Shown: positions 12,668-23,461 of the stretch, in pieces | How the letters are laid out: each line of letters opens with the position of its first letter | Position numbering within the stretch: the first letter of the stretch is position 1 | Assembly (NCBI GenBank): GCA_964036195.1 | Contig: OZ038460.1 | Location: 1,429,504-1,493,503 of the forward strand | Direction of reading: 5' to 3' | Source: Sphaerolaimus hirsutus | Taxonomy: Eukaryota; Nematoda; Chromadorea; Monhysterida; Sphaerolaimidae | DNA length: 64,000 nucleotides | Notes under the pieces: model-generated | Told to the model about the DNA's origin: nothing | The model's database searches: none | The model's input: only the letters and a program-made list of their open reading frames with translations | Position numbers and translations under genes: made by a program

Positions 12668-13195
12668 TAGGGTTCAAACGGGATCCCGATCCTTATCCTG
12701 GATCCCGTGAAATTCTGGGATTAAGCAGCTTCAATCCCGATCCCAAAACCCCAATCCCGATCCCAATCCTGAAATCCAAAAATACCAATCCCAATCCCGA
12801 TCCTGAAAACTTTCAAATCCCGATCCCGAGAATCTCCCAAGTCCGGGATCCCGATCCCAGAAAAAATAGTGGAAATTATAAAAAGTGAAAAAATGACATT
12901 TTTGTGGCAAGAATGTGAACGACAAGCCCCCAGCATCCATTTTATGTCACTTCTCTGGCATCCAACAGTGTTTTGAGACCTTTATGAACAACAGCGAATG
13001 CCAGAACAGTGAAGAAAATCTCTATCCCTAGACCCCAATCCTGATCCAGAAAAAATGCCAATCCCAATCCCGTGACCCCAATCCCAGCCAATTCCGACCC
13101 TGATCCCGAAATCTCAAAATACCAATCCTGATCCCAATCCCGAAATCTCAAAAAGTAAATCCCGATCCTGAAAAGTCAATCCCATTTGAACCCTA
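12668..13195. mobile_element. Second family F (GATCCCGATCCC) element
   Basis: It starts TAGGGTTCAAACGGG and ends CCCATTTGAACCCTA, with an exact 8-bp duplication CCACCAAG (12660-12667 and 13196-13203). Both halves consist of CAATCCCGATCCCGAAA-type words. It lies 47 bp after the previous family member, which is a separate insertion with its own duplication. Confidence 0.85.
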
Positions 13196-16100
13196 CCACC
13201 AAGACAGTCCCAATGTCTGCTCATTCTGAATTATGCTGCTTGCAGCCCACACCAAACTGATGCCAAAGGTGCCATACCACAGTGCAGTTGTTCACATTCT
13301 CCAAAAATCTTATGCAGTGTAGGAGGTCATGGGAGGTGCTGTGTTGTAGGATGTGCTGATGAGTTGCAGTGGTGGTGGTGGAAACAATGTGCTGCTGATA
13401 AGCTAAGAAAATGTCAATGTTATGCTGTATGCTCAGCAAATGATAGACATGAGCAGCACCATTGGCACTGGCTTGGTGTCTTCACGGCACTGGCATTTTC
13501 ATGCGGTTCAGACGATTGAAGAGGGATCTTTTTAGTTACAATTGTGAGATTGCAAAAAATGTTCAAATTCATGTTGATGAATTCCAGTGTTCAATGCTTC
13601 CATTAGCAGTGTGCATCAATGTATTTAACTCTCAGCATCTATGCACTTGATGGTGTGGTGGCACAATTGAAGAAATTGCTGTGCCCAGCTGCAGGGTAGG
13701 ATCAGTGCACAAGTAACAATGTCCGGTGCCAATGTAGACCTGGTGCTTACATACAGCCCCCATAATTGAGCACTGGGTCTTAATGGGCACTGCAGGGGTT
13801 CAGTATAGGGGGTTGGATCAACTACCAAATGCTCCAGCTATCTACACATTTATCTAGCAATTTTCTCCCATTTTCCTTCTAAAGCTTGAAAAAGCCAATA
13901 TATTGAACCCCTGTGACCCCCTGTCCAAAAATATCAAATATACACATTATTAGTGCTAGAATGGCACCTTTTGAAGGCTCCAAAGTAAGCCACACCATGG
14001 TGCCCTTCTACTACTTTTGCTACTTTTGCTACTTGTGCACCAGGTTTACTTGTGCACTGACACCCCCCCGCCCAACTGCGCCCCCCTGCATTTATGCCCC
14101 AGCTGCAGTGTGGCAGCACAATGTAAGGAACTGGGGCTCAGCAGCTCTGGACATCAAACACCCCAGGACAACAAACACCCCCGGACAACAGCATGCACAC
14201 AGTGGGCTGCAATCACCTATAGACACAGCAACAGGTGCATGTGCCTGCCAAGGTGGCGCCAATGCATGAGCAGCGCACGCGCTCATGCCCGACTGGTGCC
14301 ATTTCTGCGGCGCGACTGCGAATACTTTCATGCAATTGTTTTTATGCCGTTAGCACGTTGCCGTGCAGCACCCCAATCTAAGCCTCAGCCATGCTATCGT
14401 GTCAGTGGTCATTAATTAATATTTAATTACATAAAAACATGATCAGTCCACTTCCAAAACAAAATAATTGAAAATCATAGATGAACAAACTCATTTGGAT
14501 ATCAAAATAATAATAAGAGCAATGTAAATTTAACAATACCAGCTATATTGGTATAATCAATGGACATCACACTTTCTTCCACATTGAATTTAGTATGTAA
14601 ACCATAAAACATCTGAACAGTATCTGAACCCAAAATTATATCTAGTTTTTTCATCATAATATTTTGTCTACACAATGGAATAATTACAAAATTAATCACA
14701 ACATTTTATTCATAAATTTATGGTAGGATTCTGTGCATACTTTGCAGTCTGCTGCACAAAATACATCATTTACATTTACTCTAAAAACAAATGGAGTAAT
14801 AAGAAGTCTTGTCAATTGATGCTATCGGAATCTTATTGACTTGTTTCCTATTCATATACCATATAATGGATATCAGCGCTGCATGAAATTGAGTAATCAG
14901 ATTTGAGCGCTGTGCAGCAGCGAACAATGCATGACAATGTGTGACAATGTGTGAGCATGGATGCAGCCGCCGGCAGAAGTGGCACCAGTTGGGCGCATGC
15001 GCGTGTGCTGCTCATACATTGGTGCCAGCTTGATGGGCACATGCGCGTGTCTGTGTTGTCCAGGGGGAATTGCAGCCCACTGCATGCACATTGTTGTCTG
15101 GGGGTGTTTGTTGTCCAGGGGTGTTTGATGTCCAGGGGTGTTTGATGTCCAGGGGTTATTCGCCAGGAACTTGTATGCCAAGACAATTTGAATGACACAA
15201 ATGTATCCAGGCAGTACAGATGAGGGGAACAGAATGAGTAAGTTGTGCCACACTGCTTTTTTCAAAAATTTATAGCAATTCTTTTCACACATTTACCAAA
15301 CATTAAAAAAGTCAACTTTTTGTGAAACACATGAGTAATAATATAATTTCCAGGTTAACTTCCACTACACCATATGGTGCAGCATAGATGTGCTGAGAGT
15401 TTACATGTGCTGAGTTTTTTGCCACACCTATTCACACCAAATGACTGTTTCATTGCTTATGCTGATTTATCTACATGTTGATTTAGTTTTGGAAATATTA
15501 AACCATATTCGCTAAACATTTGGCTCCACTGTATCTCTTGTGTAATCGATGATTTGTGTTGTACTCTTGTTTGAATAAAATAAACATTTGACTATATGAT
15601 TAATATTGTTGCTACCCTGGTTATACTACCAGCAGATGCTGACATCTGTTACAATCCATTTTGAAAATGGCTGCCATGGTCATAGCATACAGGTTCCATC
15701 ATTACAGATTTTGGCAATCATTGGTCAACTCAATTGGACAACTGGATGTCAATGTGCAAGCTGACAGTGAGTTACATTTTTGTTCAGTGATGCTAATGCA
15801 AGAAAAATCAACAGTAAAATTTATTTGTATTCTTTACTGCTGCTTTGCTTCACTATTGGTCAGATGAGTATAGTCAAATCCATGTCTGATGATTCAATCA
15901 GATTGGAGGGTTAGTTGCAGCTGCGATATAAATTCTGATGAAGTCTAAAGTTCTGCCAAATGATTAAAACTAAAAATATCATAGTCCTTTTTTTATTGCT
16001 TAAAAGCTGTTGAAGTTGCATTTGGCAATTTGTCATGAACATGTTCTGTATTTCAAGCCAAAATTCAGCCTTGGAAAGCTGGATTTTAGTTGATTATCAC

Positions 16101-16641
16101 TCGCAGTTGGACAGTGATCAGCAAAAAAAAATGTAATAAAAATATGGGCTGTTTACACATGCCCATACACTTTTTCAAACAAATGTTTGAACTTTATTTT
16201 TCATGGGAGAGACCCAGCCAAAAAGCCCTAGTTCAGGGGTGGTGAACTATTTTCTAAAAAATTGCTCATGGCTGGATGTGAGTAATTGGCCCTGTACATG
16301 TATATAATTGGCATCAGTTCCACTGCCAATTCTTCCATGATACTGCATCTGCAGATGGTGCCAGTCCCATAACTCCATTCCATTATTATAGGGACCAAGT
16401 TTTTAGGGTGGGGGTGGCAATTATAGGGACCCCATTTGCTGGGCTCTGTATGCAATTGGCCCTGTCTCTGCTCAAACATTGCAGCTATGACTGTGGTAGG
16501 GGTTAGTAGGCATTGAACCCCTTTGGGCAGAGGAACCCCTTTTGTACCCTAAATTCCATAAGTTTAGCATGAAAAACTATTCCTAACATACAAATGTTAC
16601 AAATGTTAGAAGATTCAACTCATGAACCATTTCCAAATGAC
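13196..16641. other. Gene-free stretch with decayed repeats
   Basis: No supportable exon. About 13795-13940 is a decayed CAGGGG/CTATCT fragment. About 13940-14360 and 14880-15160 contain inverted GTTGTCCAGGGGTGTTTG and GCATGCGCGTGTGCTGCTC blocks. Most of the rest (14400-14870, 15300-16200) is AT-rich DNA with no visible structure. About 16230-16480 is a CpG-decayed CAGGGACG-family fragment. Confidence 0.45.
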
Positions 16642-17722
16642 ATTGGAATTAGGGATGGCAAGAACTTTTTTTAAACGCTGATTTTTTTAAAAAGCGCAAG
16701 GGTCCCATCACTTTTTTTTTAAAGTGCTGGCAAAAATTTTAGTACTCATGCACTAGCTATTTTGCAATTTTTTTGCGCGCAAGCACATAAGTTCATATGC
16801 AAATTGCCATTGGTGGTTGTTTTCATTGGTTTTGTACCATTTTAGTGTCATTGCTTCTATTCCTGCATGGTATCATGTAATAAACACCTGCCCGATCAAG
16901 TCCAACCCCCAATTTTTTTTTTACTTCTGATGTCCTATCTACAGTTCTAGGATGCGCCAGAAGCTGAAACTTGGGGTAGATATTGGCGCAACCCCCCTCT
17001 ACTTCGCATGAATTGAAGGGGTCGCAGCGACCCCCTACTGGGTGGGTCGCCAAGTGCAAAAAAAAATTTGCAGCTTTTTTAGTGTCCCACACAGGTCCAG
17101 CCCCAACTGATTTCTCACACTGCGGGTGCCATACCTCCAGCTGTGGGAGGGGTATCAATCTAAAATTTTGAGGATGTGTCGCCAACACATCCCTACTATA
17201 CACTGGCCAGGCAGTTTTTGGCAACTCACCACAGTGTGGGGTGTAACGTTTAAAATTTATTAAAATGTTACTGTCCCACACAAGTCCAGCATCCAATTGA
17301 ATTTCAAAAAATGGACACTTGTGTTGTTTTAACACTAATGTGGTTGACAATGTGAAATAAGCATGAAATATCCTCTAAAAATATCTTATCTGACATAAAA
17401 CCGCCCACCACATGAACCCCTCCCCCAAGTGGGTGGCAAAAAAATCACTTTTTACAACTTTTTTTATTAGACACTTGAAATGCTGGTTTACAATAATTTA
17501 TAGGGGAGGGTTCAAGGTTTCAAATTGTGTAAATATCCTTACCTCAAAAATCCCTTCATAAGAAAATTTGCTGGGGGTAAATTTAAAATTTTTAATTTTG
17601 CATATTTTTGTTCCTGCAATGATGTCATTATTACAATTTGAAATTCACCCCCAGCAAATTTTCTTATGAAGGCATTTTTGAGGTAAGATTTTTTACATAA
17701 CTTAAGACCTTTAACCCTCCGC

Positions 17723-18808
17723 TAGGGTTGGGAATTTCAAAATTTTCGGTTCCGGTTCTCGGTTCTCGGTTCTAAAAATTTTCGGTTCGGTTCTCGGTTC
17801 CAAAAAATTTTCGGTTCCGGTTCTCGGTTCGGTTCTTAAGTTCGGTTTCGGTTCGGTTCTTTCGGTTCCAAATTTTAAAAAATTTCGGTTCCGGGTAATG
17901 AAAAAATCGGGTATCGGGTAATGAAAAAATCGGGTATTGGGCAATAATAAGCTGAATAAAGGAAAAACAACATACAGTTGTAGTGTAGCAAACATCATAC
18001 ATGAAACCATGTGCAAATCCAAACAAAGCAGCTGTTTCAATCTCATTTCAAAGTGCCCTGGATTTTCTGCCGCAGCTAACCCGCGACAAGGCAACCCATA
18101 AAATTTGAATTCGAACAAGTTTTTTTATTTTTTGTAACATGCAATCACCCGTACACAGGGACGTATCCAGGATTTTGGAGCGGGGGCTGCTTGTTTACGG
18201 AGCCCGGCGAACAGGGGGGGGGCTCAGCCCCCCCCTAAAATTTTTCCTATGTGGTGGCGGAATGGCGTCATGGCGCTGACGCCATTCGAAGACGCCACGC
18301 CATGGCGCCATTGGCATGGGCGCTGGCGCCAAAAATCGCTTATATCTATGTAAATATACATACATATTCATAAAGCGACAACCCGGCCATTTCATCTATT
18401 TAAAAGAGTACAGGGCAGATTCTTTCAAAATACCCCTGTATGATGGACAAATGCGCGCTTGCGTGCAAAATTTTTTTCACTACACCTTCAAAAGTTGTAC
18501 TAAAAGTTGCATTTTCAGCAACTTTTTTAGGTCTCGCCCGGGAAGGGGGGGGGGACTGCAGCCCCCCCTGGATACGTCCTTGCCCCTACATCTGTGGGAG
18601 GAAAATGTCCAAAACGCAATGGTGCAAATGTTGCATTTTGATAGGATTATTGTAAAAAATTTCGGTTCTTTCGGTTCTTTTGTTCGGTTCCGGGTCTAAG
18701 TGTCGGTTCTCGGTTCCGGTTCGGGTATTTTTTTCGGTTCCGGTTCTCGGTTCCAAAATAGTGCTCGGTTCTCGGTTCGGTTCAGTTCGGTTCGGTTCCC
18801 CAACCCTA
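17723..18808. mobile_element. hAT-like CGGTTC-word foldback element (family B)
   Basis: It starts TAGGGTTGGGAATTTC and ends CCCCAACCCTA, with an exact 8-bp duplication CCCTCCGC (17715-17722 and 18809-18816). The left arm is about 180 bp of TTCGGTTC/CGGTTCTCGG words, followed by a CGGGTATCGGGTAATG segment. The right arm is more of the same word in the same strand sense. The uninterrupted family M copy near 30735 shows the empty site. Another element (18156-18582) is nested inside. Confidence 0.88.
18156..18582. mobile_element. CAGGGACGTATCCAGG element (family K)
   Basis: It starts CAGGGACGTATCCAGG and ends CCTGGATACGTCCTTG. The flanking 8-mers CCCGTACA and CCCCTACA match at 7 of 8. Internal features are long G and C tracts, GGCGCC words and a GCGCTTGCGTGC block. 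At 427 bp it matches the lengths at 19781 (429) and 47331 (424). No ORF. CAGGG ends plus 8-bp duplication fit hAT. Confidence 0.85.
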
Positions 18809-19717
18809 CCCTCCGCTATAAATTATTGTAAACCAGCCGTTCAAGTGTCTAATAAAAAAGTTGTAAAAAGTGATTTTTTGTCAGCCACCTGGTGGGAGGG
18901 GTTCATGTGGTGGGCTGTTTTGGGTGGGATAAGATATTGTTAGAGGATATTTCATATTTGTGTCACATTATCAAACACTTAAATGTTAATACAACACAAA
19001 AGTGTTCATTAAAAAAAATGCAATTAGGTGCTGCACTTGTGTGGGACCGTAATGTTTTAACAAACTTTTAGCGCTGCACCCTTCACTGTGGTGAGTTGCC
19101 AAAAACCGCCTGGCCAGTGTTTAGTAGGGGAGGGGTGTTGGCGACACATCCCCCAAAATTTTAGATTTATACCCCTCCCACAGCTGGAGATACAGCACCC
19201 GAAGTGTAAGAAATCAAGTAAATTTTTTTCACATATACGGCGCCCCCACTATAGTGAATTGCCGCTGCCCCATTTATTCATGAGGGGTAGTGGGGGGTTG
19301 CGCCTATATACCACCCAAGTTTCAGTTTTCCACCCCTACCACAACCAGAGATATGGCCTGCAAAGTGAAAAAAAAATAGGTGGCCGGACTTGATTGGACA
19401 GGTGTTTAATAAGTTGAGGAGATATTTATGTCAGTGTAGTAAATAATATCCAGCCAATGTGCTTCCACTTTTCTACAGTGTGAAACATCACTGTCATGTA
19501 TTAGCCTTCGTTCATAGCCAAATTTAAGCACTATTCCATGCCTAACTTCACTTGCAGTCAAGAAACATTCAAAAATGGCAATATATATAATGAGTTGACA
19601 AAAAATTGAATTTTTTTGGCAGAAATCAGCACTTATAATGCTATCAGATGATTACACAGCCGTTCTATGGCTATATATAATGACAAGCACTGCCACTTGT
19701 CTGATATACCTGTATAT

Positions 19718-20826
19718 GAAGGGTGTGCTTCTAAAAGTACAGATCTACAAAAAAATTAGATAATCGCGATTGAATGTTTGCAGGGACGTATCCAGGATTT
19801 TCGAGCGGGGGGGGCTGCTTGTTTACGGAGGCCGGCGAGGGGGGGGGGCTCAGCCCCCCCCCCTAAAATTTTAGCTACATAGTGGCGGAATGGCGCCATG
19901 GCGCCGGCGCCATTAGTAGGCGCCACGCTATGGCGACATTGGCGTTGGCGCCAGCGCCATGGAACGCTGTATATGAATGTAAATATACATACAAAACAAA
20001 GCACAACATTGAGTGTATTTATGACGATTTGCAGCGACATGTAGCAAATCTGATGATAATACCTTATCTCTGGTGAAGTATGCGCGCTCGCGCGCAAAAA
20101 TTTTTACGCTGACGTTAAAAAAGTCGCATTTTCCGGTCACTTTCTGGTCTCACCCCGGGAAGGGGGGGGGGCTGCAGCCCCCCCCGCCCCCCCCCTGGAT
20201 ACGGCCCTGAATGTTTGGAGTGTGCAATACCCAGACATGGGTATTGGGTATAGGAATTTTTTGTATAGGTATTTAGGTTATATTGTTGGTTATCCACATG
20301 CATGGTATAATCATTGTTTATACATATAACACTAGCTATATAAAATTTAGTGAATTGGATTTTTGTAGTGCAGTACATTTTAAAGGAACAAATTGGTAAT
20401 GGCATTTAGATCAGTACCGTTTAAAGCACAAAATCAGAAAGATGTAGATCGGTACTTTTACCCATAAAAAAGCAGAAAATGAGTTTTTGCTCAATGTGAT
20501 GCCGATCTGACATTGGTACTTTTAGAAGCACAAAAAAATAATGTGCAGATCGGTACATTTGAAAGAACAATTTTGAAAAAAGTGTGTAGATCAGTACTTT
20601 TAAAGACACAAAAGCTGAAAAAGCTTGTAGATCAGTACTTTTAAAATTTCAGAAACTATTTTGCGATTTTTTTTGCATTTTTTGACCCCCCATATCTAAA
20701 AATTGAATTTCTCACCCCTCATTTATTATATATATTTTTGAAGCACATATTTATGGGGACCCTAAAAATGGTCCTAACTCAAATTTGAAAAATTTATAGA
20801 TCGGTACTTTTAGAAGCACACCCTTC
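19718..20826. mobile_element. GATCGGTACTTTTA-word foldback element (family R)
   Basis: The left end GAAGGGTGTGCTTCTAAAAG and right end CTTTTAGAAGCACACCCTTC are inverted. The right half (about 20400-20820) is an array of AGATCGGTACTTTTA words. It is absent from the homologous position in the second family G copy near 28060, so it is a later insertion. A family K element is nested at 19781-20209. Confidence 0.75.
19781..20209. mobile_element. CAGGGACGTATCCAGG element (family K), intact duplication
   Basis: It starts CAGGGACGTATCCAGG and ends TGGATACGGCCCTG, with an exact 8-bp duplication AATGTTTG (19773-19780 and 20210-20217). Length 429 bp; CpG and GGCGCC words are largely intact. Confidence 0.9.
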
Positions 20827-20973
20827 ATATATTGACTCAGGACCATATTTGGGAGCTTTTTAGGTAATGTCTTGACATTTTTTGAAAAAAAGTGAAAAGC
20901 ACGTTTTTTTTAAAGAGAAGCGCTTTTTTTAAAAAGCAGAGCCATTAAAAAAGTGAGCTTTTTTCTATCCCTA

Positions 20974-23453
20974 ATTGGAATGTTGCTGTAATCTGTTCTA
21001 AACTTGAATAGGTGATGCTAATACAGGCGGATACATTGTGACTTTGTCTTACTGGATTTGCTATGATTGAAGGATTTGCATGGATCTCATTCCATAAAAA
21101 GTCATCATGATTTGACTAATGACTGCAAAAGATTGAAAATGTCTTCAATTTCTCTTTGCAGTATTAAATTGTAATTTATCCCCAGCGAGCCCAGTGAATG
21201 GAGGGGGCTGCCCCCCTGAAATTTTGCTTACAGTGATGCAATGGTGCCATTTGTATGTACACAGGGGGATGACCCCTACCCCCATTCCCCTGGCTGTGCA
21301 TATGCCAGGAATCATAGTTATGTAAAGTGATTTGGTTTCCAGATTGCAAAAAATTTGCATGCAAACAGATATTTTTGCTCCTAAAAATGGATATTTACAT
21401 TTGACACAGCCCAACAGCGACAAATCTGGCAGAGATGCACTGAAATTTTGCCACCTTGCTGTATAAAGAGCTGATAAAAAATGGGATTTTGAGTTTACAA
21501 AATTGAATCAATTTTCATTCCACCCCAGAGTGACATTGGGGAGACCCACTGGTATAAAAATGTAGCCCCAACATTTCTCTACAGGAACCCACAGGGGGAC
21601 CCTTGTAGCTGCTTTGAGGTGCCCACAGGGGCTCCTAGGGTTCAAGTGGGATCCCGATCTCAGTATTCTGGGATTTAGCGATCCCAGACCCCTAACCCTG
21701 ATCTGGAATTTGGCAACTCCTGATCCCAATCCCAAAAATTTTCAAATCCGGAGAAAATTTCCCCAATCCTGGTCCCCAGAACAAATTGCCAAACACATGA
21801 CTAAATTTTTTTCACATGCACAAGTGACATGCACATCAATATTCAAAATTTATTCAACAAAAAACTTGCCAATTCACAATTTGTTATCGTATTTTTTCAA
21901 CTGATTGATGTTTTTCAACTGTTTTTTCGGTATGTTTCCTGTTCAAATAAGTGCAACTGTGATTGTGATTGTAACTTGAGTGTCTTGTGCCATTTCTATG
22001 TTGATTGATTCTTGATTGATACATTAGTGGAAAAAGTGAAAAATGTCTGTTGCATGGAGAAATGTGAATGGCGCATTTTGTGCTAGGTCAAAAAAAATAG
22101 GTTGAAAAACTGGCCAAGATCCCGATAACAAAATCCCGATCCCGGAAATTTGCCAATCCCAATCCCGGAACCCCAATCCCACCGAATCCTGATCCTGATC
22201 CCAGAAATTGAAAAACCAATCCCAATCCCAGAAATATTAAAAACCAATCCCAACCCTGAAAAGTCAATTTGTTTGAACCCTAGCTCCTCCCATAAAATGG
22301 GATTTTCTTCAGTGAAGCAGTCACTTGTAGTGCACTGATGGGCACCAAATTTTTAAACATGCATGGATGGGCACCAAATTTAGATGACATGCACCAGAAT
22401 GTGGCACATCCTTCTACGCGTGGTGTAGAAGATGCACCACAGTGTGGTGTATGTCATCCAAATTTGGTGCCCATCTGTGCAGGTTGAAAAATTTGGTGCC
22501 CATCAGTGCACATAAATGTGACTGTTTTGCTGCAGCCCCCACCCATACAAACCATACAAAATGCAGAAACACAATTGAAGTGTCCATCAGTACCTAAGTG
22601 CCAAATCCAGAAAATTTCAGTTAAGCATGGTTGTGACATCAAGACAGTTTGGTACAGATAAATCAGTGTATCAATCTGTGTGGTTCTGGAGATACATTGG
22701 TACCATATCTCCATCTCCACCATGAAAAATGTGACTTTCATGTTTAAAGTGCATGTCCACCATCAATCCACTCGAATGTTACATCAAAAGTGCACATTTC
22801 CAATGAAAAAAAGTTTTGTTCCAAAGGTACACTAGTGCTCCCAAAAAGCCATCTGAATTCCCATACCATAATGGGAGTTCATTCCATAAGTACATATATG
22901 CATTTCTAAGTGTGTATGGAACTATATTTTTATATGGATGTATACGTATTTCTAAAAATGTAGGACTGGGTTTTCTTCAACACAGGCTTTTCAATATTCA
23001 GTTCATTTTATTCTAAGTCACACTGTTCAGTAATTGTGTTACTCTGGACTTAATATTGTTCCTCTGCATAAAGTCAGGATACAACTCCACAAAAAAACTC
23101 ATTTATATGACAAACATAGTTCATGGTCCTAGGTACCTGAAAAGTGCAGTGCAAGGTTGGCCACTCTAACAGAACACTGTTGAGCTTAGGGTTGGCAAGC
23201 ATTTTTTGTTTGAAAATTGCACCACCTGTGCCGATTTTAAAAAATTGCTGGCAATTTTTTTTGGTACTCCTGCACTACATAAAATGCACACATTTTTGCG
23301 CGCAAGCACACACTTTCATGCAAACAATCCCTCAGTTGCTTTTCTCATGGATTTTACAACCCTTTTGATGGTGTAGTACCCATTTCTGTGTGCTTTTAAG
23401 CATGTAAAGTAGGCTGTCAATCATTGTGGGAAGTATTCATTGTTATGCTATGT
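20974..23453. other. Gene-free stretch of decayed repeats
   Basis: No supportable exon. About 21180-21310 is a decayed CAGGGACG-type fragment. About 21480-22530 resembles the CCCATTTATATTGAC element of 9484-10270 and hosts a family F element (21636-22282). About 22580-22860 is a decayed relative of the GGGGACTTCC element at 23693. From about 22900 the DNA is AT-rich and unremarkable. A lone left end AGGGTTGGCAAGC is at about 23189. Confidence 0.45.
21636..22282. mobile_element. Family F (GATCCC-word) element
   Basis: It starts TAGGGTTCAAGTGGG and ends TTTGAACCCTA. The arms carry ATCCCGATCCC words in the right half and their decayed forms in the left. The flanks share only GCTCC, so the 8-bp duplication is not clear here. 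Confidence 0.7.
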
Positions 23454-23461
23454 GTTATCAC

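Larger units (their letters stand above)
16883..19406. mobile_element. AACACCT...AGGTGTT foldback element, TA target (family M)
   Basis: It starts AACACCTGCCCGATCAAG and ends with the inverse, flanked by TA on both sides. The two halves are long inverted copies of one another, sharing GGCCAGGCGGTTTTTGGC and CACCACAGTGTGGGGTG blocks. A CGGTTC-word element (17723-18808) splits it near its centre. A nearly intact copy is at 29900-31369. Confidence 0.78.
16650..20973. mobile_element. Outer hAT-like TTTTAAAA-word element (family G) hosting nested insertions
   Basis: It starts TAGGGATGGCAAG and ends with its inverse at 20973, flanked by the 8-bp duplication ATTGGAAT (16642-16649 and 20974-20981). 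The arms are TTTTTTTAAAAAGCGC-type words. Comparison with the second copy at 26427-28174 shows that 16883-19406 and 19718-20826 are later insertions. No coding capacity was found. Confidence 0.8.

Noticed and set aside
12643..13151. ORFs with Asp-Pro or Asp-Arg-Asp-Trp repeats
   Set aside because: These are translations of GATCCC words in family F elements.
16823..17350. Minus-strand ORF of 175 codons in a family M element
   Set aside because: It lies in a foldback repeat whose second copy does not keep the frame; no known domain was seen.
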